Assembly (NCBI RefSeq): GCF_004357765.1
Contig: NZ_SMTE01000020.1
Span: 1-64,000 of the forward strand
Reading direction: 5' to 3'
DNA from: Pseudomonas putida
Lineage (GTDB): Bacteria; Pseudomonadota; Gammaproteobacteria; Pseudomonadales; Pseudomonadaceae
DNA: 64,000 nucleotides
Part shown: positions 32,730 to 42,308 of the stretch, in pieces
How positions within the stretch are numbered: the stretch's first letter is position 1
Layout: each line of letters starts with the position of its first letter
Position numbers and translations under genes: made by a program
The notes under the pieces: model-generated
The model's database searches: none
The model's input: only the letters and a program-made list of their open reading frames with translations
Told to the model about the DNA's origin: nothing

Positions 32730-34514
32730 ATGAATGATACGAATAGGGTGATGCTGGAACGCCCGATTATTCCGGACTTGACCCCCTTCGACGAAATTGA
32801 TTTGGAGGCATTAGGGGATGATGGACTGGTGACGTTCATCAAGTATTCCGCGATGAAAGCGGGTGATATGATTTCGCCTCGATGGGTAGGCGCCGGGCCA
32901 GGGGGAGAGGCATTCGACTTTGTAGGAAGCGGTTATACGATAGGCCCAGGTGATCTGGATCAGGGCGCGCAGATCATCATCAGTAACTCATTGGTGTGCA
33001 ACGCGGCCGGAGGTTGGGCTTTTTATTCTTATAATCACGACGGTATTGAGTCTCAGCGACAATTTTGTTATATCGGTACACGTCCCAGAACTTCGGAAGT
33101 TCTGTCTGTGCCGATCACCCAGCAGGCGCACGATTTGGTGATCAAGCCTGATGAGATCGGCATTGAAAATGTATCGTTCATCATACCGCGCTATCAGGCG
33201 ATGCAAGTCGGTGATCAGATTGACTTCACCCTGATAGGGTACGACGAGCACGATGTCGAGGAGGATGTCGAGCGGCAAAGGTTGACAGTCACCAAGGATC
33301 ATTTCGGCACCACGCCGCTGATCTTTCAGGTCAGACGCAACTGGTTCAGGTTCATAGATCCAGGTTCTGCACACGCCTCATATACCTTGGGATTCGTCGA
33401 TGGGCAGAAGCTTGAATCGCCAACCCAGATCTTCGTCGTCGACTCCGCGCACCTATCTCCCGCAGAGTTGCAGCCGCCATCCATCGAAGGGCATGAAGCC
33501 GGCAAGCCACTGGACCCGGCGAGGTTTCGCGATGGCTTGCGCGTCCATATCGAACCCTATCCAGGCCTGACGGTCGGCGACCGACTGGTGCTCGTTTGGC
33601 AAAGCCCCGTCGAAAATATCATCCAGCCGGTTCGGGTGGATCCTAGCACTCAGGCCACAAACAGCATCCTCTTTCACTTGCCGGCGACAATCGTGGAGGC
33701 CAACCAGGGGCTTCAAGTTGGCTTGTCGTACCTTTATGCCCGTGAAGGCGTCAGTTTACGCTCTGAGGTTCTGCAGTTAGAGGTGGCCAGGTCTCGCATG
33801 CTGACGGCCCCTTGGGTGAACGATGCCGTTCCGGAGAGCGATAGCGATAGCGGCGTTCTGTCGGCCCTGCTCGCGCTCGGTGGTGTCCATGTCGATGTAC
33901 CGGACGTAGCGGGACTCGACGAGTCTATCGAACTTCATTGGTGGGGGCGTTCCGAGTTTGGCCGCTACATCGCCGATAGCCCGCTGCCGAGCAACTCGTT
34001 GAGGTTTTTTATTCCGGCTCGATACGTCCCTGCAAATATGGGGCGCGGGGCGGTAGACCAATCCCGCCGTTTCGAAGTTTTTTACCGTTTGATCACAAAG
34101 GATGGGTATCTGGATTCGCGACCTTTTAACTTACGGATTACCCCGCCGCCCAAGAACGGGTATCCCCAACCTCTTTGTGACCAGGAAGAACCCGGTGTTG
34201 TTGGCGGTTTGCCACTTCACAAAGTGCCGGCCGATGGAGCCGATATCTCTCTGGCACCTTGGCGGTTCGCTGCCGAAGGTCAATTGCTGACGCTCACCCT
34301 CCAGTCTGCGGAGGGCGACATGACCGAGGATTTCATCGACAGCGTATCAGTTACGGAAGAACAGGCGACTACTGGATTCAAGGCCAAACTTCCCAAGGCG
34401 CTGTTGGAAAAATTGACGATAGATTTGCAATTCACATTGAGTGCACGTCTGAGTTTCGATGGAGGGGAACGTTACACCGAATTCCCAGAGAAAAGCATAA
34501 CGTTGCGGCGCTGA
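32730..34514 (+). CDS. family B protein 1: modular beta-sandwich-like protein, unknown
   Basis: 594 residues from the ATG at 32730 (MNDTNRVMLERPIIPDL), preceded by AGGAG. There is no signal peptide and no membrane segment. It consists of repeated modules of about 110 residues with the pattern of hydrophobic strands around VGDRLVLVWQSP and LSYLYAREGVSLRSEVLQLEV. The last strand pair, RLSFDGGERYTEFP, matches the C-terminus of the 44534 product (VSFDDGEEWLPFP). I see no catalytic motif. It opens the plus-strand array divergent from the RHS unit, with the family A gene 60 bases downstream. Not recognised; the module type resembles bacterial Ig-like folds, by inference only. Confidence 0.75.
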   Translation: MNDTNRVMLERPIIPDLTPFDEIDLEALGDDGLVTFIKYSAMKAGDMISPRWVGAGPGGEAFDFVGSGYTIGPGDLDQGAQIIISNSLVCNAAGGWAFYSYNHDGIESQRQFCYIGTRPRTSEVLSVPITQQAHDLVIKPDEIGIENVSFIIPRYQAMQVGDQIDFTLIGYDEHDVEEDVERQRLTVTKDHFGTTPLIFQVRRNWFRFIDPGSAHASYTLGFVDGQKLESPTQIFVVDSAHLSPAELQPPSIEGHEAGKPLDPARFRDGLRVHIEPYPGLTVGDRLVLVWQSPVENIIQPVRVDPSTQATNSILFHLPATIVEANQGLQVGLSYLYAREGVSLRSEVLQLEVARSRMLTAPWVNDAVPESDSDSGVLSALLALGGVHVDVPDVAGLDESIELHWWGRSEFGRYIADSPLPSNSLRFFIPARYVPANMGRGAVDQSRRFEVFYRLITKDGYLDSRPFNLRITPPPKNGYPQPLCDQEEPGVVGGLPLHKVPADGADISLAPWRFAAEGQLLTLTLQSAEGDMTEDFIDSVSVTEEQATTGFKAKLPKALLEKLTIDLQFTLSARLSFDGGERYTEFPEKSITLRR

Positions 34515-34574
34515 CTTAATAATTACGTCAGTAGGCAGGGGCATCGACTTGCCCCTTGGCATGAGGATATAACG

Positions 34575-36974
34575 ATGGCAAAGCCCACACTGGAAAAATA
34601 TCTTAACTACATGGGCGAGACGCCCCGCACGTTCGGATGGGGCGCGTTGTTGGTTTACGATCGTTTCAGGACCAATAGGTTGCTGGCCCACGAACATATC
34701 GAGCGCTTCGATAAAGGGAGTTGGCTGGCACCGATTACGACTTCCATAAAAACCGAAGAGGGCACCTGGACCCAGCTTAATAATCTGATGTTTGACAAGC
34801 CACGTTTGTCGTTCGTGAATTCGAACATTGGCGGCTCCAAAGCACGCTTGAGCATGAACGCTATCTCTGGTGAGATCTTGCAACTGCACCAAGCCACTGG
34901 CAGCCCGAACCAAGAATTAACGCATGTATCTACGCTGGATCCGTTGACCGGTCCTACCGTGCGCATGGATATTGACCTCAATAATAGTGGGAATGGGCAA
35001 GTCGGCGAAACGGGGCGAGTGACATTGGATTTGTCGAGGGGGTCGGCGTATACATTCGAAGTATCCAACTTCAATGACCTGAACGATAAAGTCGGCGCGG
35101 CGATGAAACTCAAGTTCGATGAGCGACCGCCGGAAGAGCGGGTGTGGGAGTTGAATACACTCCAGCGGGTGGACGGTCAGTTGAACCCGACATCGTTCGC
35201 GGTACGCACCCACTCCTTGGCCAGAGCAGGCAATGCGCTGGCATCCAGCGACCCAGATGAGCAGGAGGAGGGGGCTGTGCTGGTTGGCATTGCATTTGAC
35301 GGTGAAGCGGCAGGAAGCTTTCCTACTCAGGATGAAGACCTGCCTTATCTGTTGCCGGAGGCCGTCGAGGGGGAGGAATACTCAGTCAATTTCATTATCG
35401 GCAACAAAGTATGGATGACTGACTTGGTGGGAACCTTGGCTGAGAGGTTCGAATATATCTCAGGTCTGCGCGATCAGCCTGATGGAAGCAGCTTCATCAA
35501 CAAAGTGGGCACCATTTCGTTCCCGGTTCCGGCGGATAAGAAAAGAGAGCGCCATGAATTCAGGTGGGGAGCGGTCGAAGAACTCGAGTGGCCTGCATTC
35601 ACTCTCGAGGGTACCTACCAGATCACAATGCAAGACAATGCATTGGTGGTCGAATGGGATGCGGTGGGTGAGTCGGTTACCTGGGTGCTGGGCTACATCA
35701 CTGATCGTTGGCACACCGGGCGTAAAAAGGGCCATTACCGAGTAACGAACCGTGTCAGGCTGGTCCCTGAACTCGGCAGCCCAGGCGACACAGCTGGCAC
35801 CGTCAAATTGGTTCTCGATGAAGGCTTTGGCCCCACTGCGGGGTTCATCAAGGACGAAGATGACCTTGAGAGTGGCTACACCGCCGACGCGGCAGAGTTT
35901 CTCTGCGATCCGGTGGTCACCGAGATTCAGCGCGTAGTAGCTGCCAAGCAAAGTGAATTGCTCAACGCAATCGGTTTGACGATCGACGTGATGCGATTCC
36001 ACGGGATTCTATTCCGTGGTCAGGAAATTGCTGCTCCCCGTACAGTCTACGTTCCCGGGGACATGTCGCTATTGGGAACCCTGGCCCCCAACCTTACGGC
36101 ATTCGCCATCGAGCCCCTTGAAACTACGGTCTCCGCTGGTCAAACGCTGAAATTCAGCGCATCACCTGACCAGGTGGGCCTGCATTGGGACGTTCAGCCG
36201 CTGCCGGGAGATTCGGGGGCCGTGGGTACCATAACCACCAGCGGTGGCGTCTACACCGCACCAGCGGTGGATGAGATAGAAGGAGGTCTGAAACGCGTCA
36301 TCGTCTCGGCTACCAGCGACGGTAATACTAGTCGAGCCCTCGTAACGGTCGTGTCCAGTGCCATCTCCGTTTTCCCCCGGTTGATGACGGCTCAGTATTC
36401 AGACGAAGGCACACCGAATCGGTACGTACTGGTAGGCGGAAGCATCGAAGGCGCCCTGACCTGGACTATGGCGAGTGGGTCAAAAGGTGAACTGCGGGAG
36501 GCGCAGGACGGAGAGCCTGGCTTGGTAGTTCCAGAGGATAAGAACGTACGTATTTATGAAGCGCCCACTCGCCAGCCAGAGGCGGGTAGAACGATTGGCG
36601 CATTGATGCATGTGGACCGGGCTCAGGTGTCTCATGCCGGGGAAACTGGGTTCATGGACATCGTCATTCCGTGGCGATCACAAAACGGTTGGTTGCAAGC
36701 TGAAGCTCTTGACGGCGGTGCTGTGGAGGTGTCGCTTTGGTATGAGGGGTGGAAGGTTCAGGCAGACAAAGTGGAGCCGGCGGATTGCATCTGGGGAGTG
36801 CTGGTCGGCAGCGGAAAGTTTGATGAAGCCAAAGGCATCTATTCCCCAGGAGACGATGAAGGTCCCTATGTCATCATCGCCGCCCTCGAGAAAGGTTCAT
36901 CGTCGCAGCCAACGTGGGCCTACAGCGTGCTGCCAATGCCTTATTTCGCCCCTGCGGTGTGCAAGGAGGTCTGA
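34575..36974 (+). CDS. family A protein 1: N-terminal shared block plus Ig-like modules, unknown
   Basis: 799 residues. There is no signal peptide. The N-terminal block contains GWGALLVYDR (residues 21-30), WLAPIT and FDKPRLSF (73-80); equivalent residues occur at the same positions in the 36977 product and, more diverged, in the 47624 product. The middle contains a bacterial Ig-like module with AFAIEPLETTVSAGQTLKFS and GTITTSGGVYTAP (near residue 555). The C-terminal module ends VLPMPYFAPAV with FDEAKGIYSPGDDEGPY (near 745), matching the end of the 47624 product. The next gene starts two bases after its stop, so both are translated from one message. No function can be assigned. Confidence 0.78.
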   Translation: MAKPTLEKYLNYMGETPRTFGWGALLVYDRFRTNRLLAHEHIERFDKGSWLAPITTSIKTEEGTWTQLNNLMFDKPRLSFVNSNIGGSKARLSMNAISGEILQLHQATGSPNQELTHVSTLDPLTGPTVRMDIDLNNSGNGQVGETGRVTLDLSRGSAYTFEVSNFNDLNDKVGAAMKLKFDERPPEERVWELNTLQRVDGQLNPTSFAVRTHSLARAGNALASSDPDEQEEGAVLVGIAFDGEAAGSFPTQDEDLPYLLPEAVEGEEYSVNFIIGNKVWMTDLVGTLAERFEYISGLRDQPDGSSFINKVGTISFPVPADKKRERHEFRWGAVEELEWPAFTLEGTYQITMQDNALVVEWDAVGESVTWVLGYITDRWHTGRKKGHYRVTNRVRLVPELGSPGDTAGTVKLVLDEGFGPTAGFIKDEDDLESGYTADAAEFLCDPVVTEIQRVVAAKQSELLNAIGLTIDVMRFHGILFRGQEIAAPRTVYVPGDMSLLGTLAPNLTAFAIEPLETTVSAGQTLKFSASPDQVGLHWDVQPLPGDSGAVGTITTSGGVYTAPAVDEIEGGLKRVIVSATSDGNTSRALVTVVSSAISVFPRLMTAQYSDEGTPNRYVLVGGSIEGALTWTMASGSKGELREAQDGEPGLVVPEDKNVRIYEAPTRQPEAGRTIGALMHVDRAQVSHAGETGFMDIVIPWRSQNGWLQAEALDGGAVEVSLWYEGWKVQADKVEPADCIWGVLVGSGKFDEAKGIYSPGDDEGPYVIIAALEKGSSSQPTWAYSVLPMPYFAPAVCKEV

Positions 36975-36976
36975 TC

Positions 36977-39811
36977 ATGGTTACCAATATCATTGAACAG
37001 CGGATCGCTGAGTCGACCGAGGACGATATGATCAATGGCTGGGGCGGTGTCCTCATGCTGCGCCGCGGACCCGCTAACGCTTTGTTGCGCGCCCGCTACG
37101 TCCAGGCATTTCAGGATGACGACATACTCTGGCCGATCACTGGTACAGGCTACGTTGATGCAGGCCGCACCGAACAATTCGTGTTTGAGGATTTGATGCT
37201 CGGACCTCCCCAGTTATCGTTCGAAGAAGCAAGCGGTCGTACCGGCACGGTCACGGTTGCCATGGAACTGATCGCGGGCCGCTGCGTTTCGACCGTGTTG
37301 CAACCTGGCTCACCAAAGCGGCTCCGTCGCAGCCATACACTGCAGCTGGGCATGGGGCACACGCTGCGGATGCGAGCTCAATTGGTTGTAGTGAGCGGCA
37401 CTGACGGACTGCCTGAGCTCGCCATTGATTGGGGCACCGCTACCGCCATGCGGTGTAGCTTGGGAGTGAGCGATGCGGCTGCTGGCAAGATGGGGGATTT
37501 CATCTTCGAGCAAGTCCGCACGCAGCGGCTTTTTTCGCAGGTGTTTTCCTTCATTACCTTGGATAATCGCCTTGTCTACAACGCCATTTCGGTGCTAGGT
37601 GCGGGGGCTTTCACCCTGGCCGCGCCTGAGGATCCCGGCCAGGCCAGCTCCGACGAGGGCGATGGTGCCCTGTTACTCGCGCTGCATTTAAAGGGCACTG
37701 GCCGGCCTGGTTTGGCGGGCAATGGCTGGCCTTGGCCATTTGCAGCCTCCGAGGACGCCGATACAGAGCCTGACACCGCACTGCTGCTCGGACGTCGACG
37801 CGATCCCTTGGATCTGGAGTCAGTGGAGGGCGAGTCGACGCTGGCCCGTGCTATGGCGGAGCAAGTGATCATGGCGGGAAACTATCGATTCGAATGGAGA
37901 GAAGAGAGCAAACCCCACCATAGAGTGTTGCTCGGTACCATTGCGGCTAGCCCGCGGCAGACCGTGCTCAATCCTGCGCTCGCTCGTATCGGAGTAGGGC
38001 AGACTATGCAGCTCGATGCCGAAGGCCAACGGCTGATCGGCTGGCAGGCGCGCAATATAGTGCATCCCCGTGCGTCGGGGCAAATGAGCAATGGGACGTA
38101 CAGTGCGACTCCCTTGGAGCGTCTGGCGACCGACCAGCAGATCGTTGCGGTGACGGCAAGGTCTGACCAGGACGAAGAGCAAAGCGTCCGCGCTGCCCTG
38201 TTGGTAGAAACAGCTGAGCCCCTGGCAATTTCTCCGCGGGTAGTCATTTGGTCGCCGGAGCTCGACCCAGTTCCTTTGGTTGCCTCGGGTGATACGGATC
38301 TCAAATGGACACTGGAAGGCGAAGCGTACGGAACGTTACTAGAAGATCAGGAGGACAGCCGTCATGCCGTATTTACTCCCAATGAGCCTTCCGGCGACCA
38401 GAATTTACTGCTGCAACGTATCAAGGTCAGCGATGGAGAGTCGGCAGGCCATGCGACAGTAGTGATCCTGGGCTCTCCAGCTGTGTTGGATGTAGAGCCC
38501 TACCATGTTCCGAATATACCTGCCTCGGGTAGCGAGCGCTTTTCCCTGCTCGATGGAGATGCCGAAAAATGGCTGCTTTTCGGCCCAGGTGAGATTGACG
38601 AGGACACAGGGGTTTATACCGCACCCGACACGTATTCAGGAGAAGTCAGTGTCGTGGTCGGTGTTTCGGGGCGGCATGCAGGACTGGCGGTTGTGCAGCA
38701 CCAGCAGGCCGCGCCCCAGCGTAGCGCGGTTTCTGAGGAACGATGGAAAGAACTTGTCAGCTTTACAGTCAAACTCAATAACGCTGCCCGCAACGTCGCA
38801 TTTTGCAATGGGGCGCAACAAATCGGCATCGATATCGAAATCGCCACACAGAGCTTCCCCGATAGCAATGGGGAGGACGTGTTCGATCCAATCAGTGACT
38901 TGGAGCTTTCTACGCTCAAGTTGATAGACCGGAGCGGCGTGGAGCTTCCCTACATCGTCGATGAAATCATGCCTACCCCGGCTGCTGCCAAATGGGCTGT
39001 GAGCCGAAGGCGTAATCGATTCGACTATTACCCAAGCGCCGTCGCAGACGAGGCAGTACCGCATGCGGATGGAAACGGTAAGCGTAACCTGACGCTTTAT
39101 GTCCAGACCCTTGAAGCAGAAGTTCTGAACATTCGTGCCAAATTTCAGGATCATTACAATGGCTGGCGAACGTCGAGCGACCTGGACGAGGAGGCTGGCG
39201 AAGTGCAGGTCGAGGGAAAGGAACTGCCTTTACCTGACCTTGCAAACTATTTCTGGGGGGAGCAAGGTTCTGGAAAGCGGGTGGAGGAGAAGAACGGTTC
39301 GAATGTGGGTGAGGACCGGTTTAATTACTGGCATTACACGACGGACTATTATGTATTGAGGAGTGCCTATTTCCAGTTTGTACACGTCATTTTCAATACG
39401 TGCTCGATGATAAAATGGGAAAGTGAGCAAGAGGACGAAACATTTTGCAGCTATACAGGGTACGCTTTCACCCCAAGGCGCAATAGTGATATGCCAGCTG
39501 CGCCTAAAGGCGTGGAGTACGAAGGTGCGCTGCAAATGCTTACGATCGAAGAGAAGGTCAATTTCGGAGAGTTGGATTATGGCTTCAAGGGGCAGGAGGC
39601 GGTCGCCACTGGTCAGTTGCTGGTGACATTGGATCGCGTATCGACCATGAATTATTGGCAGGATAGTGGCAGCGTCGAGAATCACCGGGCGATCTTGGAT
39701 CAAGCCATGGAATTCACATTGATTGATAACTTTGGCACGAAACACCCTCTCAGAGTGACTTTTGGCGGGGGGGAGGACGGCCGTAATATCTTGCACCTGG
39801 GTCTTCAGTGA
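36977..39811 (+). CDS. family A protein 2: paralogue of the preceding gene, unknown
   Basis: 944 residues from the ATG at 36977, with AAGGAGGT inside the end of the preceding gene. N-terminal GWGGVLMLRR (21-30), ILWPITGTG and LGPPQLSF (75-82) align with family A protein 1. Ig-like modules follow, with GQMSNGTYSATP and GEIDEDTGVYTAP (near residue 538). The C-terminal third (residues 600-944) is different from protein 1: a Trp/Tyr-rich domain (NYFWGEQGSGKR, FNYWHYTTDYYVLRSAYFQF, MNYWQDSGSVENHRAIL). There is no signal peptide and no catalytic signature I can name. The tandem position indicates gene duplication with divergence of the C-terminal part. Confidence 0.78.
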   Translation: MVTNIIEQRIAESTEDDMINGWGGVLMLRRGPANALLRARYVQAFQDDDILWPITGTGYVDAGRTEQFVFEDLMLGPPQLSFEEASGRTGTVTVAMELIAGRCVSTVLQPGSPKRLRRSHTLQLGMGHTLRMRAQLVVVSGTDGLPELAIDWGTATAMRCSLGVSDAAAGKMGDFIFEQVRTQRLFSQVFSFITLDNRLVYNAISVLGAGAFTLAAPEDPGQASSDEGDGALLLALHLKGTGRPGLAGNGWPWPFAASEDADTEPDTALLLGRRRDPLDLESVEGESTLARAMAEQVIMAGNYRFEWREESKPHHRVLLGTIAASPRQTVLNPALARIGVGQTMQLDAEGQRLIGWQARNIVHPRASGQMSNGTYSATPLERLATDQQIVAVTARSDQDEEQSVRAALLVETAEPLAISPRVVIWSPELDPVPLVASGDTDLKWTLEGEAYGTLLEDQEDSRHAVFTPNEPSGDQNLLLQRIKVSDGESAGHATVVILGSPAVLDVEPYHVPNIPASGSERFSLLDGDAEKWLLFGPGEIDEDTGVYTAPDTYSGEVSVVVGVSGRHAGLAVVQHQQAAPQRSAVSEERWKELVSFTVKLNNAARNVAFCNGAQQIGIDIEIATQSFPDSNGEDVFDPISDLELSTLKLIDRSGVELPYIVDEIMPTPAAAKWAVSRRRNRFDYYPSAVADEAVPHADGNGKRNLTLYVQTLEAEVLNIRAKFQDHYNGWRTSSDLDEEAGEVQVEGKELPLPDLANYFWGEQGSGKRVEEKNGSNVGEDRFNYWHYTTDYYVLRSAYFQFVHVIFNTCSMIKWESEQEDETFCSYTGYAFTPRRNSDMPAAPKGVEYEGALQMLTIEEKVNFGELDYGFKGQEAVATGQLLVTLDRVSTMNYWQDSGSVENHRAILDQAMEFTLIDNFGTKHPLRVTFGGGEDGRNILHLGLQ

Positions 39812-40128
39812 AGTTGCCTGGCGACGACCTCACAGGGCAAAACTCGGCGTTGCGGCCAGACGCCACTGCATTGGAGTAGTAAGCGGTGTTTGCAGTCGGC
39901 ATATATCCATGCGATTGATCGACAGGGGCCTACGTGACGTCTGCTAATTAAACCGCACGGATGTGCAAGCGAGCCGCAATGGCTCGCTTGCCAGCTGGCC
40001 GCTGGCTGAAGCTCGCAATCAGATGAACCTGATAAAAATGCCAGTTGTGACGTTGTGCTGAGGCTCGTTTAATGAGTTCAACGGGCACTGTCCTGTCTTC
40101 CTAACGCTTCCACATAAGGGGTAAAGCG
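39812..40128. other. intergenic region with a strong hairpin
   Basis: 317 bases without a credible gene. A perfect hairpin, GCAAGCGAGCC/GGCTCGCTTGC with a 5-base loop, lies at 39965-39991; it has no T-run on the plus strand, so it may slow or end transcription only in part. The last 100 bases likely hold a promoter for the next gene. Confidence 0.55.
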
Positions 40129-42141
40129 ATGAACGATTCAACGAATGCTCGATTGCTATCACGTCAAGTCCGACAGGACTACTTGGGCGCGAAAGCTGCG
40201 CAGCGAAAGTTTGCAGATCTTCGCCCTTTGATACTTGATCCCGACATGCTGGCAGATGATTCGGATGGAACACTTAAGAGCGAGTATCTGCTGGATCCTA
40301 CGAAGGGCGTCACGCTCAACGTTCCGCACTGGCTGTTCTCCGATTTAGACAGACTGAAGATCGAGCTCTCGTATGATGGTCTCGATTGGCTATCAGTTTA
40401 TGACGAAGAGGTAAATTATTTTGATAATCCTGACAAATATCCAAATCCCTATCCCGTGAAATTGGATCTGTCCAATCCGTTACTAAATGGGGATGGTCCG
40501 CATATTTTTCGAACCTGGATCCGGAGCGATGAAGGAGACGTCTCTACGTCGCCTCCATGCCCCCTCATTTTCGACAGGCAGGCGCCATACGGCACCGCTT
40601 ACCCCAAACCGTTCCCATCCATTCCGGCGGTAACGGATGACAGACTCAGTAGTGAAGGTGACAAGGTAATTTTGGATTTACCAGCCTATGCGGATGGAGC
40701 GTTGGGTGATCATGTCGCCGTTTACTGGCTGAAAGAGGTACCGGACGATATACAAAAGCTCGTACCAGTGCGCATTGCGCCTACTACAGGGGGCAAGCAG
40801 AGCCTGGAGGTCGCAGGCGATGAGGTGCGTAAGGTGGGCGATGGTGGAGTTTATGCGGTTTACGTACTGAGGGACAAGGCCGGAAACGTAAGCCGGATTT
40901 CCCAGCACTTGCCTGTGGCTGTGGCACTCGGTGACCTTCCCGATACCTTCGCACCGCCGACGGTGCCTTTGGCAACGGCAATGGACAGTTTCCTAATCGA
41001 CCAGGCGGATGCCTCACTGGGGGTGGAGGTATGGGTGCCGGTTCCCGAGCACGCCAAAGCCGAAGACTTCGTGCAAGTGATATGGGGAGGCATACCATTG
41101 GATGCGGAAGTAGTGGGGTCCTCGCCAGGGGATAATGTACAAGTCAGGGTGCCCAATGCCGTACTGCTGCAGCACTATGGCGAAAGTACTGGAGCGATTT
41201 CTACCGAGGTCAGTTATACGATTTTACGGGGTACCCATCCCCTAGGCGGGGAAAAAACCACAATTAACGTCAACCTCGAGATAATTGACCCTGCTGGCCC
41301 GGATCCAGAGTGGCCCAATCCCATCAATAAAAAGCTCCATCCAGTGACGGTGAAAGGCCGTGGCGGTAGCAGCAATGACAACGAGCTGAACGGTGATGAT
41401 GCCGGAAAGGCAGCGGATCTAAAGGTAATACTCTACGACTTCGTAGAGGAAAATGATCAGCTTGATTTTTATTGGAATAATAGTAAAGCGGCTTCGTACG
41501 TTGTCCCGGCTGCTAAAGGCTCCGGAGACGAGGTGATTGTTGAAGTGTCATGGGATGTCATCAGGGCAGGCGGAAACGGAGATGCCATACCCGTTTACTA
41601 TCAAGTTACGCGGCCTGGTGTGCATAATCCTTCGGATTCGCGCGTTACCGATGTCGATGTCGATGCCATCACCATTACCCCCATTGCCGCAACCTATTTG
41701 CATCTCAACAGTAACGGGCGGGTCAGTTGCGCCACTATTGCTGCCAGTCTTCCACATGTCGACGGTCCGGCAGTTGAAGTTCAAGTTCCTGATCTGACCG
41801 AGTACGCCGAATATGGCGAGTTCACTGAAGTGAAGATGAAGTGGTGGGTAATGCTGGGGCGCGATGACGCACAGGGGACCGATCCATTCGACAAGGTAAC
41901 ACTCGAAGTGACTCTACCCATCGATGCGGATCATCCATTGACAGGATTTATCTGGCGCGTACCGTTTGCGACGAATGTCGAGCCGGGCATCATCCCCGAC
42001 CCACATGATTCTAACTTCTCTCAATCCCGTGCACGAGTAACGTATACCTTGCTTGCAGACAAACAGTTGCTGTCTGAGGAGGCTCAGGTCCGGCTGGCGT
42101 TCCTTCCTCCTTCTGGTGAATGCGACCCTAATAATCCCTGA
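40129..42141 (+). CDS. family B protein 2: modular beta-sandwich-like protein, unknown
   Basis: 670 residues, no signal peptide. About five repeated modules. Recurrent features are a strand ending in PLIFDRQAPYGTAYP (linker with paired prolines, compare LIIDTTPPVLG in the 44534 product), VYVLRDKAGNVSRIS (compare YYAIQDRAGNISNTS), and VSYTILRG....GGEKTTINVNLEI. The last feature corresponds to LSYLYAREG..LRSEVLQLEV in the 32730 product. The DKAGN/DRAGN loop is common in bacterial Ig-like and fibronectin-like repeats. There is no anchor, secretion signal or enzyme motif, and the C-terminus simply ends SGECDPNNP. It is preceded by AAGGGG and a 317-base gap. The role is unknown. Confidence 0.75.
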   Translation: MNDSTNARLLSRQVRQDYLGAKAAQRKFADLRPLILDPDMLADDSDGTLKSEYLLDPTKGVTLNVPHWLFSDLDRLKIELSYDGLDWLSVYDEEVNYFDNPDKYPNPYPVKLDLSNPLLNGDGPHIFRTWIRSDEGDVSTSPPCPLIFDRQAPYGTAYPKPFPSIPAVTDDRLSSEGDKVILDLPAYADGALGDHVAVYWLKEVPDDIQKLVPVRIAPTTGGKQSLEVAGDEVRKVGDGGVYAVYVLRDKAGNVSRISQHLPVAVALGDLPDTFAPPTVPLATAMDSFLIDQADASLGVEVWVPVPEHAKAEDFVQVIWGGIPLDAEVVGSSPGDNVQVRVPNAVLLQHYGESTGAISTEVSYTILRGTHPLGGEKTTINVNLEIIDPAGPDPEWPNPINKKLHPVTVKGRGGSSNDNELNGDDAGKAADLKVILYDFVEENDQLDFYWNNSKAASYVVPAAKGSGDEVIVEVSWDVIRAGGNGDAIPVYYQVTRPGVHNPSDSRVTDVDVDAITITPIAATYLHLNSNGRVSCATIAASLPHVDGPAVEVQVPDLTEYAEYGEFTEVKMKWWVMLGRDDAQGTDPFDKVTLEVTLPIDADHPLTGFIWRVPFATNVEPGIIPDPHDSNFSQSRARVTYTLLADKQLLSEEAQVRLAFLPPSGECDPNNP

Positions 42142-42308
42142 AACTTTTGGAGTAGCAGATACAAGCGAGCGCCCGTAAGGTTCAGGTTTTCCTGCTGTTG
42201 TCGTAGGTATTTTCCTACATTATTTTACTGTGATTCCTGTAGGTTGGGCGGCATTTACCGACGCTGTTAACGGTGTCTCCAGTTCCGGCTCTACATGAGA
42301 ACCTAGTG
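42142..42308 (+). promoter_or_regulatory. upstream region of the autotransporter gene
   Basis: 167 AT-rich bases. A small inverted repeat GTAGG-TATTTT-CCTAC lies at 42203-42218, followed by ATTATTTTACTGTGATT. This could be a regulator site or promoter; no confident -35/-10 pair is assigned. Confidence 0.35.
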
